Source: an uncultured Lachnospiraceae bacterium | GTDB taxonomy: Bacteria; Bacillota; Clostridia; Lachnospirales; Lachnospiraceae | Direction: 5' to 3' | NCBI GenBank assembly: GCA_947575805.1 | Contig: CANPOY010000002.1 | Span: 1 to 64,000, forward strand | Length of the DNA: 64,000 nucleotides | Shown here: in pieces, positions 28,336-36,796 of the stretch | Layout of the letters: each line of letters opens with the position of its first letter | Numbering within the stretch: the stretch's first letter is position 1 | The notes under the pieces: generated by a model | The model's input: only the letters and a program-made list of their open reading frames with translations | Told to the model about the DNA's origin: nothing | The model's database searches: none | Program-made: the position numbers and the translations under genes

Positions 28336-28365
28336 TTGACAAAAAAGCAGTTTGTGACATAATAA
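28336..28365 (+). promoter_or_regulatory. promoter of the response regulator gene
   Basis: TTGACA (28336-28341), 18-bp spacer and TAATAA (28360-28365), about 35 bases before the start codon. Confidence 0.6.
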
Positions 28366-28400
28366 GCTTAATAAAATTTGAAATCAGGATGGATTCCCTT

Positions 28401-29135
28401 ATGAATACAATTGCCGTCATTGAGGATGATAAATATATTGGAAGCCTGCTGGAGGAATGTCTGACCGCCGAGGGCTACCATGTCATACGGGCCTGGTCCG
28501 GCACGGAAGCACTTCTGCTGCTGGAAAAGCAGCCGCCCAGCCTGATACTGCTGGATCTGATGCTTCCCGGCCTGTCCGGCGAGGAACTTCTTCCACGCAT
28601 CAGAAATACACCTGTTATTATTCTAAGTGCCAGGGCAGGCCTCGATGAAAAAGTTGATATGCTTCTGGGAGGTGCTGTGGACTATATCACCAAACCCTTT
28701 GAAATGAAGGAACTGCTGGCCCGCATCACCGTACAGCTGCGTCGCCAAAAGGATGATATAACAAGCGAAAACGCTGTTTCAGAGAGTTCCTCCTTTGTCA
28801 ATAACAGTTCAGACAGTGCAGTCTCAACCGGCCTCGTCATAACCTTTGGCCAACTGTCTTTTGACACCGAGACACGGGAGCTGCTTAGCCCGAATGGCTC
28901 CGTACATCTGACCAGAACAGAGACTGCTATTTTAAAAAAACTGATGCAGAATCCGGAGCGTCCGGTCTCCAAATCTGCCCTTCTTGAAGACATCAGCCCT
29001 GACACCCCCGACTGTACGGAAAGCTCCCTGAAAATTCATGTCAGCAATCTGCGCAAAAAAATGAAACAGGCCGGCATCCGGGAAACCGTCGAGTCCGTCT
29101 GGGGGATTGGCTTCAGATTTTGTCAAGGTAAATAA
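28401..29135 (+). CDS. OmpR-type response regulator
   Basis: This is a 244-residue two-domain regulator. The receiver has the acidic pair in VIEDDKY, the phosphorylated aspartate in LILLDLMLPG, and the conserved lysine in DYITKPFEMKELL. The C-terminal winged helix (VHLTRTETAILKKLMQNPERPVSKSALLEDI ... SLKIHVSNLRKKMKQAG) is OmpR/PhoB-like. An unusual 30-residue polar linker joins the two. It precedes the ABC transporter and kinase genes and probably activates them through the direct repeats just downstream. The ATG at 28401 fits the AGGA site better than one four codons earlier. Confidence 0.92.
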   Translation: MNTIAVIEDDKYIGSLLEECLTAEGYHVIRAWSGTEALLLLEKQPPSLILLDLMLPGLSGEELLPRIRNTPVIILSARAGLDEKVDMLLGGAVDYITKPFEMKELLARITVQLRRQKDDITSENAVSESSSFVNNSSDSAVSTGLVITFGQLSFDTETRELLSPNGSVHLTRTETAILKKLMQNPERPVSKSALLEDISPDTPDCTESSLKIHVSNLRKKMKQAGIRETVESVWGIGFRFCQGK

Positions 29136-29138
29136 ATC

Positions 29139-29194
29139 TTTACGAAATCTTTACCCTCTCCTTAACCGTTTTCTTTACTCTTATACTTTATACT
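29139..29194 (+). promoter_or_regulatory. direct repeats and promoter of the ABC/kinase operon
   Basis: TTTAC or TTAAC occurs four times in phase at 29139, 29150, 29162 and 29174 (steps of 11-12 bases), immediately before overlapping -10 candidates TATACT at 29182 and 29189. No good -35 exists, as expected of a promoter activated by an OmpR-type regulator. A 9-bp stem-loop (29213-29221 with 29231-29239) lies in the leader ahead of the GGAGG site. Confidence 0.55.
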
Positions 29195-29257
29195 AAAGGA
29201 CATAAGACTTGTGCAGTCTGCACATATATCGCAGACTGCCGGAAACGGAGGATTCTT

Positions 29258-30172
29258 ATGGAATATGTACTGAAAACCACGGCACTGCAAAAGAAATACG
29301 GCAACCTTACCGTACTGAACAATGTCAACATGCACATTCCCGAAGGAGCTATTTACGGCTTTGTAGGGAAAAACGGAGCAGGAAAGACCACTCTCATCCG
29401 CCTGATCTGCGGCCTGCAGTTTCCTACCTCAGGAGAATACACCCTGTTTGGAATTTCCAATACGTCCGGAGAGATCATCCGAAACCGCAAACGCATGGGC
29501 GCCGTAGTGGAAACTCCTTCCATCTATCTGGATATGACCGCGGAAGATAATCTGAAGGAACAATACCGCATTCTTGGACTGCCTTCCTTTGAAAACATCC
29601 CTGAACTGCTTACGTTAGTAGGCTTAGGAGACACCGGGAAGAAGAAAGCCGGCAACTTTTCTCTGGGAATGCGGCAGCGGCTGGGGATTGCAGTTGCCCT
29701 GGCAGGAAACCCGGACTTTCTGGTTCTGGATGAGCCTGCCAACGGCCTTGATCCCCAGGGCATCGTCGAGATGCGTGAACTGATCTTAAAACTGAACCGT
29801 GAAAAGGGAATCACCGTCCTGATCTCCAGCCATATTCTGGACGAGCTTGCCCGATTGGCTACTCATTACGGCTTCATAGACCAAGGCTCTATCCTGCAGG
29901 AAATCAGCACAGAAGATCTGGGGGCTGCCTGCCGCAAATGTCTGTGTGTCACTGTATCGGACGTATCTGCACTTTGCCTGGCATTGGATGAAAGAGATTT
30001 GGAATATCGAATATTATCCAATAATAAGGCTGAAGTTTACGGTTCCATCGGTGTCACCGAACTGGTAGAAACCCTGTCGGCAAAGGGCTGTGTCATTTCC
30101 AACCTTCACGAGCGGGAGGAAGGGCTGGAAAACTACTACATGAATCTGATCGGAGGAACTCATCATGAATAA
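29258..30172 (+). CDS. ABC transporter ATP-binding protein (BcrA-like)
   Basis: This is a 304-residue ATPase. Walker A is GKNGAGKTT, the signature FSLGMRQRLGIA, Walker B FLVLDEPANGLDPQG, and the H-loop SSHILDELAR. The C-terminal extension of about 80 residues resembles bacitracin/lantibiotic-immunity type ATPases (BcrA family). It pairs with the permease gene, which overlaps its end by 8 bases. It may export or detoxify a peptide antibiotic sensed by the adjacent two-component system; the substrate is inferred from architecture only. Confidence 0.9.
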   Translation: MEYVLKTTALQKKYGNLTVLNNVNMHIPEGAIYGFVGKNGAGKTTLIRLICGLQFPTSGEYTLFGISNTSGEIIRNRKRMGAVVETPSIYLDMTAEDNLKEQYRILGLPSFENIPELLTLVGLGDTGKKKAGNFSLGMRQRLGIAVALAGNPDFLVLDEPANGLDPQGIVEMRELILKLNREKGITVLISSHILDELARLATHYGFIDQGSILQEISTEDLGAACRKCLCVTVSDVSALCLALDERDLEYRILSNNKAEVYGSIGVTELVETLSAKGCVISNLHEREEGLENYYMNLIGGTHHE

Positions 30173-31001
30173 ATTATTGTCTGCCGGCTTTGCCCGGCTT
30201 TGGAAAAGCAAATGTTTCTGGACTGGCATTGTCTTTCTGCCGGGAATCATTATTTGTGCCCTGTTCTCCAATTATCACGATATGAAGCTGGGCTATTTTC
30301 AGTCCGCTCTTGATTCCTATCTGTATGGCATTTATATGCTGATCGGAGCGTTCACCGCCATTTGGTCCAGCCTGTTCCTGGGGACGGAATACAGTGACGG
30401 CACCGTACGGAATAAGCTGATATACGGTCATAGCAGAACGGCTGTCTACCTTTCTTCCCTGATCATCTGCTTTGTCTCTTCCCTACTGGTATGCCTTGCC
30501 GCTGTCCTCATCACCTTTGCCGTGGGAATTCCCCTGTTTGGCCTGCCTCAAAGCCCGGCATATGTAATAGCAGTAAGTTACGGCTACGGAATTCTGATGA
30601 CAGCCGCCCTGTCAGGACTCTTTACCCTGCCGGCCATGCTGATCACCAGCAAGCCTGTCTCTTCAGTTGTCTGCACCATGGGCTTTTTCGCTCTGCTTTT
30701 TATTACCAATACCATCATTGATCGACTGAACGCACCGGAAATGATCTCCGGAATGTATCAGATGTCTATAGACGGCAGCGTAATTCCCCAGGAGCCCGTT
30801 CCGAATCCCCACTATCTGCAGGGAGCTTCTCGCAAAATTCATGAATTTTTGCGGGATCTCCTGCCACTTGGAATCAGTCTGCAGCTGAACCAGGAAGGCG
30901 GCCTCCAAAACCCCCTGCAGTCATGCCTCTTAGCTCTCTTTGTTACAGCCGGCACTACAGCAGGCGGTATCCTGGCCTTTCGAAAAAAAGATCTAAAATA
31001 A
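30165..31001 (+). CDS. ABC-2 type permease subunit
   Basis: This is a 278-residue protein with about six membrane helices and the pattern of antibiotic-immunity permeases: a long extracytoplasmic loop (NAPEMISGMYQMSIDGSVIPQEP) between helices 5 and 6 and a final helix ending AFRKKDLK. Its ATG lies within the end of the ATPase gene (8-base overlap), so the pair is translationally coupled. The histidine kinase follows after 59 bases. Confidence 0.85.
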   Translation: MNKLLSAGFARLWKSKCFWTGIVFLPGIIICALFSNYHDMKLGYFQSALDSYLYGIYMLIGAFTAIWSSLFLGTEYSDGTVRNKLIYGHSRTAVYLSSLIICFVSSLLVCLAAVLITFAVGIPLFGLPQSPAYVIAVSYGYGILMTAALSGLFTLPAMLITSKPVSSVVCTMGFFALLFITNTIIDRLNAPEMISGMYQMSIDGSVIPQEPVPNPHYLQGASRKIHEFLRDLLPLGISLQLNQEGGLQNPLQSCLLALFVTAGTTAGGILAFRKKDLK

Positions 31002-31060
31002 TATACCGTCCGCCATCACTGAATCGTGATAAAAAAGGCAGAATAAGGAAATATTAAATT

Positions 31061-32038
31061 ATGATATACTTTATATGCACTGTCTTATCCTTCCTTTCAA
31101 TATTCCTGGCTGTCCGCCTCCTCCTGCTCCAAAAGAGCATCGAGGAGATCTGCGAGGAATTGTCTGACATCCTCGGTACGGATACCTTTGGCAATTCTAC
31201 GGGTGTCCATACCAACGCCCAGGGCGTTCGCACGAACGCACTGGTGACAATATCCTCCCGGGACCGTCATATCCGCCGGCTGGCCGCACAGCTGAACAGG
31301 CAGCTGTCCCGGCTCCGCAGCAGACAGCTCCGATTTGAAAACGGTGACAGAGAATTAAAGGAAGCGATCACCAATATTTCCCATGATCTGCGGACACCCC
31401 TTACCGCCATGTCCGGCTATCTGGAGCTTCTGCAGCAGGAGCTTTCGGGCGGCAGACTGCCGGAAAGCGGGCCTCCCCTTCCGGCCTCCGCCACCGAAAA
31501 GTCCACCCGTTATCTTGCGATCCTCCAGAACCGGCTGAACTCCATGAAACAGCTGACGGAGGAATTGTTCCGTTATTCCATCATACTCTCTGCCCGGGAA
31601 GAACGCCCTGAAAGGCTGTCCCTGAACCGGGTTCTGGAGGACTGCCTTATGACATACTGGAACAGTCTGGAACAGCGTGGAATTACCCCCGCTATTTCCA
31701 TGCCCTTGCAGCCGGTCATGAGAATTCTGGATCCCTCCTCTCTGTCCCGGATCTTCATCAATATTATAAGCAACGCTGTAAAATACAGTGACGGGGATCT
31801 CATGGTTACTTTGACAGAGGAGGGCACCGTCACTTTCACCAACCATGCTGCCGGACTCACCCCCGTCATTGTAGAAAAGCTTTTCGACCGCTTTTATACG
31901 ATTGAGTCCGTCAGCGGTTCCACCGGTCTTGGCCTGTCCATCGCCAGATTACTCACTGAACGTATGGGCGGCTTCATAAATGCCGCCTGCAAAGAAGGGG
32001 AGCTGCACATCACCGTGCAGTTCCCCAAAAATCCCTAA
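31061..32038 (+). CDS. sensor histidine kinase with short membrane anchor
   Basis: This is a 325-residue kinase. One N-terminal helix (MIYFICTVLSFLSIFLAVRLLLL) anchors it and there is almost no extracellular domain. The H box is ISHDLRTPLTAMSGYLELL, the N box NIISNAVKYSDGD, and the G box GSTGLGLSIARLL. With so little sensor domain it may sense a stimulus inside the membrane or through the co-encoded ABC transporter. Together with the response regulator it forms a cell-envelope-stress style circuit with the ABC genes between them. Confidence 0.9.
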   Translation: MIYFICTVLSFLSIFLAVRLLLLQKSIEEICEELSDILGTDTFGNSTGVHTNAQGVRTNALVTISSRDRHIRRLAAQLNRQLSRLRSRQLRFENGDRELKEAITNISHDLRTPLTAMSGYLELLQQELSGGRLPESGPPLPASATEKSTRYLAILQNRLNSMKQLTEELFRYSIILSAREERPERLSLNRVLEDCLMTYWNSLEQRGITPAISMPLQPVMRILDPSSLSRIFINIISNAVKYSDGDLMVTLTEEGTVTFTNHAAGLTPVIVEKLFDRFYTIESVSGSTGLGLSIARLLTERMGGFINAACKEGELHITVQFPKNP

Positions 32039-32110
32039 AGTATTCTCCAACCTGGGTTCAGGCTTGCAGCTCCACAATGTGCCGGTCGGTTCTCAAAACG
32101 GCAAATGAAC

Positions 32111-33337
32111 TCATCCCCGGCGTCTGACTTCGGCATCGCCGCTTCCCGTACTCACACGCACCTTGCATTCTCCGTTGCCCACGGTACAGCTGCCCATCGT
32201 AACATGATGCCTTGCCATATCAGACCCGTAAATAACCGCTTCACCGCTTCCCGTGCCCACGGTTACCTCCGTACTTTCCACCTCTGTCACATCCAGCTCC
32301 ACATCACCGCTTCCCGTACCGACCCGCACCTCTTTCGCCCCGGCCTTTACCCTGATGTCCACATCGCCGCTTCCCGTGCCCACGCTATACCTCTCAAAAG
32401 CACCGTCAAGCTCCACATCACCGCTTCCCGTACCGATGGTCACAACGCTCCCCCGGACATGGTTTCCCGAAATGTCCCCGCTGGCTCCCTGAAAACGGAA
32501 GGTCCCTGTCTCCGCATTGTCCAGTGCCATATCTCCGCTGGTCACATGCACATCCATACTGCCGCTGTAAACCTGCTCTGCCGCAATGTCTCCGCTGGTG
32601 GAATTCAGGCTCAGCCTGTCAACGGTTACATGACGGATTGCTATATCCCCGCTGGTGGTCCGCATATCCAGCTCCTCCGGCGCCACATCCTGCACCTCGA
32701 TGTCGGCATTACGCGTCTTCACCTCAACCCGGGAAATTCCCGACGGAATCCTGATTTCCAGTTCAGCATCGCCGCCACCGCCAACATTCCATACGTTCCT
32801 GAAATTCTTTTCAAAGGAGCTGTCAAGATCCACCTTCACGGTTTTCCCGAAGAGCATAAACTTTACCGCCCTTTTTGCAGCCCTGGTGCTGTTTTGATCC
32901 CGCTTTACCCCTACATAGAAGGTACCGTTTTCCTCATACTGATAATAACAATAATCCGGATCGCTGTTAGTGTATTCCGTATGGATCCGGCCGTCGTCGG
33001 ACTGACCCAGGCGGACATCGGCAATTTCACCGTCAATTACCACAGCCTTATACTCTCCCGTATAAGTGTAACTCTGCCTGCCGGGCTCCGGCATACTTTT
33101 TTCTGCCCTCTCCTGTGTCTGAGCATCCGCTTCCTCCTGAATGATGTCCTCCTCGGGAAGCTCCCGGATCATATCCTCAATGCTGCCCAGCTCCGTCATA
33201 ATCTCTTCTTCTGTTTTACCCGCCGCGATACCTTCCGCAAAGTGCTGTTCATAATCCTCCACGATCTCCTGGCGCAGCTCCCTGTTAAAGCACTCCAGCT
33301 TATTCTGCAAAGCTTCCATATATTCTGATTTCGTCAT
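32111..33337 (-). CDS. HAAS-DUF4097 fusion with SGD beta-repeats
   Basis: This is a 408-residue protein. Residues 1-65 are a HAAS domain (MTKSEYMEALQNKLECFNRELRQEIVEDYEQHF). From about 190 a DUF4097 beta-helix begins, with about nine successive strands built on TSGDIA, TGSGDVELD and related motifs (SGD spaced 18-22 residues). There is no clear membrane helix; a hydrophobic patch lies near 160. The gene starts 21 bases after padR and converges on the kinase gene. It combines in one polypeptide what the 11.7-13.9 kb module encodes as two proteins. Confidence 0.82.
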   Translation of the reverse strand: MTKSEYMEALQNKLECFNRELRQEIVEDYEQHFAEGIAAGKTEEEIMTELGSIEDMIRELPEEDIIQEEADAQTQERAEKSMPEPGRQSYTYTGEYKAVVIDGEIADVRLGQSDDGRIHTEYTNSDPDYCYYQYEENGTFYVGVKRDQNSTRAAKRAVKFMLFGKTVKVDLDSSFEKNFRNVWNVGGGGDAELEIRIPSGISRVEVKTRNADIEVQDVAPEELDMRTTSGDIAIRHVTVDRLSLNSTSGDIAAEQVYSGSMDVHVTSGDMALDNAETGTFRFQGASGDISGNHVRGSVVTIGTGSGDVELDGAFERYSVGTGSGDVDIRVKAGAKEVRVGTGSGDVELDVTEVESTEVTVGTGSGEAVIYGSDMARHHVTMGSCTVGNGECKVRVSTGSGDAEVRRRG

Positions 33338-33358
33338 TGCTTCCTCCTTTTCTCCGCC

Positions 33359-33667
33359 TCAATTCCAGATCAGCTCATTTACCGCTTTAATAAACTCTTC
33401 CCACTCCTGCTGCAGTCGTCTCTGATATTGTCTCCCCGTATCTGTAAGCCGATAGTACTTTCTGGCCGGTCCCGACTCTGACTCCACCAGATAGGTAGTA
33501 ACTCGATCATCCTCCTTCAGCTTCCGCAAGATCGGATAAAGCGTGCCCCCGGCGATGGACATCTCCACCGAGATACGCTCCGTCAGCTCATAGCCGTACT
33601 TATCTCCCCTGGTCAGCTGAGACAGCACACAGAGCTCCAATGCTCCCTTTTTGAACTGTGTGTTCAT
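33359..33667 (-). CDS. PadR-family regulator
   Basis: This is a 102-residue winged-helix protein. MNTQFKKGALELCVLSQLTRGDKYGYELTERI, then GTLYPILRKLKEDDRVTTYLVESESGPARKYYRLT, is the PadR core. It starts an operon with the HAAS-DUF4097 gene. Two direct repeats of AATAGTATGT overlap its promoter and probably form its operator. Confidence 0.92.
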   Translation of the reverse strand: MNTQFKKGALELCVLSQLTRGDKYGYELTERISVEMSIAGGTLYPILRKLKEDDRVTTYLVESESGPARKYYRLTDTGRQYQRRLQQEWEEFIKAVNELIWN

Positions 33668-33739
33668 TCTGCTTCTCCCTTCTGTTTCTTATTCTTTTCT
33701 CGCTTTTTCATTTTTATAATATTGTTTCTTGACAGGTTC

Positions 33740-33777
33740 ATCATATCACATACTATTATATAATGCAACATACTATT
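33740..33777 (-). promoter_or_regulatory. promoter and repeat operator of PadR module 2
   Basis: Minus-strand TTGCAT (33763-33768), 17-bp spacer and TATGAT (33740-33745). AATAGTATGT occurs twice (33768-33777 and 33748-33757), 20 bp apart: one copy abuts the -35 and the other fills the spacer. Confidence 0.7.
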
Positions 33778-33783
33778 TCAAAA

Positions 33784-33827
33784 AAATAGATATTTTATGC
33801 GCGGGATGTTTCATAAAATATCTATTT
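33784..33827 (-). terminator. terminator of the HTH/P-loop operon
   Basis: A perfect 16-bp stem (33784-33799 with 33812-33827), loop 12, is followed on the minus strand by seven T. It lies about 160 bases beyond the last intact stop, leaving space for a degraded third gene. Confidence 0.85.
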
Positions 33828-33839
33828 GGACAATTCCTA

Positions 33840-33988
33840 TTACATCTGATCCGTTTCCTGCAGCTTCATACGTCCGGAAGCAGTATCCTTTTCCCAGGCA
33901 AGCTTCACGATCTTCACGCCTTTCAGACAGCCGTCCTAATCCGGATTCTTCGGTCAAGTGTCGGCCTGCCACAGCGCCATGAGTGACT
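33840..33988 (-). other. gene-free stretch with possible coding remnant
   Basis: Between the P-loop gene and its terminator there is no intact ORF. Two short minus-strand pieces look protein-like: one begins MKSLMALWQADT and stops, and in another frame a 30-codon piece includes GVKIVKLAWEKDTASG. They may be remnants of one gene, but I could not assign a family. Confidence 0.25.
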
Positions 33989-34525
33989 TCATAAACAGAC
34001 TGTCCCGCTCACTGCGTCAATCCCGATCTCGTATTTTTCCTCAATGAGAATGGGTTTAATATGATGAAGGCTGCACATTCTGAGTACCTTACCATTCTCC
34101 TTCAGCACCCATTCCATAGTACAATCCTCATCCTCACCTCTGTTTTCTACAACACTGGCATATTTTTTTATATCGGCAAAATGGTTTCTAATATAGTTTT
34201 CACTCAGCACAAGGCAATAATACCTGATATGATCCAGATATTCCTGCTCAAAATCCTTTTCCCAGTCAAAGGGCACATAACATCCCTCCACAATCAGATG
34301 CTGTTCGTTTTCAATGGCCGTCTTGATCATTTCACGGACAATGGGCCACAAATATTCCGTCAACGCCTGATCCCCGCTTACCGGCGTAAGGGATGTATAG
34401 CCGCTGCGGATCAGTCCCATCTTTAAGTGGTCAATAGACAGGTATGGAAATCTATATCTTTCAAGCAATCTCTGTGCAAGAGCCGTCTTCCCCGTATGAG
34501 AAGCACCTGTTATTATAATAATCAT
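33989..34525 (-). CDS. P-loop kinase-like protein
   Basis: This is a 178-residue protein starting MIIIITGASHTGKTALAQRLLERYRFPYLSIDHLKMGLIRSG. The Walker A GASHTGKT at 7-14 and the following ID motif resemble small nucleoside/aminoglycoside-type kinases of the AAA_33 or zeta-toxin-like group. Later motifs are HLIVEGCYVPFDW and LSENYIRNHF. Its ATG overlaps the stop of the HTH membrane gene by 4 bases, so the two are coupled; the small molecule or target phosphorylated is unknown. Confidence 0.7.
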   Translation of the reverse strand: MIIIITGASHTGKTALAQRLLERYRFPYLSIDHLKMGLIRSGYTSLTPVSGDQALTEYLWPIVREMIKTAIENEQHLIVEGCYVPFDWEKDFEQEYLDHIRYYCLVLSENYIRNHFADIKKYASVVENRGEDEDCTMEWVLKENGKVLRMCSLHHIKPILIEEKYEIGIDAVSGTVCL

Positions 34526-35514
34526 CCTTTTCCCCTTTCCACTATACACATTATCACATACAGCATCACACAAGCAGACAAACAAATTATACTTACCCAG
34601 CCTGTTCTATACCCTGCACCTGCAGGATCCCACTTTTTGATCCGGCTGTGTTCTGCAATGAATCCCGTTGTTGCCGACAGGATTCCCAGGAGCAAAATTC
34701 CACCTGCCTTTATTGCCGTCCAGGTGTTGTTCTCAATTCCTTTCGCCTCAAAGATCACATATGTTATACATATTCCTATAATTACAAGCGCCGTATAGAC
34801 CACCGTAACCGGCATACCTCGCCTGGCCCGCTTTTTATCCTCATCCCTGAGATATATCCTGTCTGTCCATTTGTAATTGCTGAATTCCACGACTGCCACA
34901 AGGTTTACTGCGTACAGGACAACCAAAAAGCTGTTGAACCATCCCGTCCCGAAATCCATGCAATTCACCACGCAAAGCAGGAAAACAAATACCGCCGACA
35001 GAATTCCGATCTGCAGATCCATCTGCACCAGCAGCTTCTTTACTTCACAAATATTATATTCTGTTTTATCATCAAACCCCGCAATTCCATTGAAGGAATC
35101 ATTTTTCACCGCATTGGAAAACAGGATATGCAGAAACATCTGTACGGGAACGCATATCATAAACATACAGACCAGAACTCCTGCGCTGAAAATGCCCCAT
35201 ATTATACTGTTGACCATATATGTCAGCATACAGGAAGCAGAGATTCCCATAAGAATCCACGGTATTTTGCCTGTAGCGATTTTTGTCTGCACCGAGGGCG
35301 CCGCCTCTTCCCCATTGCCTAACAGGGTATCAACACTTACTTCCAGCAGCTCTGCCAGCCGGATCAGATGCTCGGAGCAGGGTCTGGACAGATCATTTTC
35401 CCATTTCGTTACCGCCTGACGGCTCACACCCATATATTCGGAAACCTTTTCCTGTGACAGCCCTCTTTCCTTTCTATAACGCGCGATATTCTTTGACAGC
35501 TTGCTTTCTTCCAT
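34522..35514 (-). CDS. XRE-type HTH protein with polytopic membrane domain
   Basis: This is a 330-residue protein. Residues 1-65 are a Cro/CI-type DNA-binding domain (NIARYRKERGLSQEKVSEYMGVSRQAVTKWEND). The rest has about eight membrane helices, with no known sensor motif. Membrane-tethered HTH regulators of this type are common in Firmicutes and can respond to envelope signals. A GCAAC/GTTGC inverted repeat at 35590-35604 and a TATAGT-like -10 lie upstream, so it may regulate itself. Confidence 0.82.
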   Translation of the reverse strand: MEESKLSKNIARYRKERGLSQEKVSEYMGVSRQAVTKWENDLSRPCSEHLIRLAELLEVSVDTLLGNGEEAAPSVQTKIATGKIPWILMGISASCMLTYMVNSIIWGIFSAGVLVCMFMICVPVQMFLHILFSNAVKNDSFNGIAGFDDKTEYNICEVKKLLVQMDLQIGILSAVFVFLLCVVNCMDFGTGWFNSFLVVLYAVNLVAVVEFSNYKWTDRIYLRDEDKKRARRGMPVTVVYTALVIIGICITYVIFEAKGIENNTWTAIKAGGILLLGILSATTGFIAEHSRIKKWDPAGAGYRTGWVSIICLSACVMLYVIMCIVERGKG

Positions 35515-35627
35515 AGTATCAGCCTCCTTTAAATTAAATTCATGGAAATACTATACCAATTTATGCGGCTGCATTCCACCAACTATAAGGCAACTATTTG
35601 TTGCAGCTGACAATTTCCCTGCATTTT

Positions 35628-35970
35628 TCATCCTGCTTCTGCATTCAGCATACACCAGATCATCACAGCCTGCCGGACCACCAGCAGATTCTTTTTGAAT
35701 TCATATCCCACAAAGTATTCCGATTGTATTGCGTCCTCGGAAACCTCCACCCCCCGATAAAATGGCGGGCAGGGGTTTAACAAGGCACCCTTGTTTCCCA
35801 GATCCATTATCTGACTGGTTACCCGGGTCCTGATACTGGAAGCCGGAAAGAACAGGATCACGCTTTTTCCGGCCAGGAAACCGCTGTACTTTCCACTGCC
35901 GACCTCATCCGCAATATGGAATATCTCATACACCTGGTCTGAGATCCGTCAACCTGATAAAATCCTTCAT
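35628..35970 (-). pseudogene. remnant of an ornithine/aspartate-carbamoyltransferase-family gene
   Basis: The reading frame contains the carbamoyl-phosphate loop FFPASSIRTRVT joined directly to a C-terminal end LNPCPPFYRGVEVSEDAI ... VGYEFKKNLLVVRQAVMIWCML. About 200 residues between them, which hold the rest of the active site, are missing. In addition the start MKDFIRLTDL (ATG at 35970, with a GAGGAG site) is out of frame with the following DQVYEIFHIADEV. One frameshift plus an internal deletion leave a non-functional gene. It was the last member of the GT2/HAD/greA operon. Confidence 0.75.
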
Positions 35971-35978
35971 ATAACTCC

Positions 35979-36794
35979 TCAATCTCTTTCTTCATATGTC
36001 CTTTTTCCCCCGTACAGAAACTTTTTCAACCGCTGATAAAAGCCTGCACACAGCCTGCTGCCTGCTATTCTTCGCCGAAGAGGCGCAAGGGTCAACGCCA
36101 TAACCACACGATAGCAAAATAACTCCGGCCGGGACATATATTCCCCGGTGATCAGCTTATGCTCTCTTCTGTCACGTTCCGCGTTTTCCCTGCTCTCAGA
36201 ATATCCCCCTCCTTCATAGGCGGATACCGGGAAATTCAGATACAAAAACTTGGCAGACGCTTTGTAACGGCACCAGAGGAAATGGTCATAATCTGCCCTG
36301 ATCTTGTACTGCAGGTCATAGGGCTTCTCCCGGCACAGATCCCTGCTGTAAAAGCAGGACTGGTGGCAGGGAATGTTGCGGTAGCAGGTAAAGCCCGTAA
36401 TCTTCGGCGGAGAGGCAATTGTTGCTCCCGTTCCGGCACTGACGGTATCCCCATACAGAATCACGGGCGGCTGCTCCCCTGATCTGTCGATCCGCTCCGC
36501 CACCCGCTCCAGCACACTCCTGTCTGCCAGCGTATCACCACAGTTTAAAAAAAGGACAAAGTCGCCCTCCGCCAGCTGCACCGCCTGGTTCATGGCATCA
36601 TAAATGCCCTTGTCCGGCATGTGGAAAAAACGAACCTGTTTTGCCTCCCTCCATCTGTCCATGGAACCGTCGGTACTGCCCCCGTCCTTGATAATCACTT
36701 CATAGTCGGTACAGGTCTGGCAAAACACGCTGTCCAACGTCTCCTGCAGCTTATTTCCCGGATTCAGCGCAACCGTAACAACGGAAAATTTCAT
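35979..36794 (-). CDS. GT2 glycosyltransferase
   Basis: This is a 271-residue GT-A fold enzyme. MKFSVVTVALNPGNKLQETLDSVFCQTCTDYEVIIKDGGSTDGS holds the nucleotide-binding start, and FVLFLNCGDTLAD replaces the usual DxD with CGD in a WcaA-like pattern. It resembles colanic-acid-type transferases. The start was placed at the ATG after GGAGGGTATTTTAGGT, 2 bases past the upstream stop. It probably adds a sugar to a surface polysaccharide. Confidence 0.85.
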   Translation of the reverse strand: MKFSVVTVALNPGNKLQETLDSVFCQTCTDYEVIIKDGGSTDGSMDRWREAKQVRFFHMPDKGIYDAMNQAVQLAEGDFVLFLNCGDTLADRSVLERVAERIDRSGEQPPVILYGDTVSAGTGATIASPPKITGFTCYRNIPCHQSCFYSRDLCREKPYDLQYKIRADYDHFLWCRYKASAKFLYLNFPVSAYEGGGYSESRENAERDRREHKLITGEYMSRPELFCYRVVMALTLAPLRRRIAGSRLCAGFYQRLKKFLYGGKRTYEERD

Positions 36795-36796
36795 AC

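Noticed and set aside
32105-33328. 407-codon plus-strand ORF opposite the HAAS-DUF4097 gene
   Set aside because: It only mirrors the repeats of the real gene (histidine/threonine-rich shadow).
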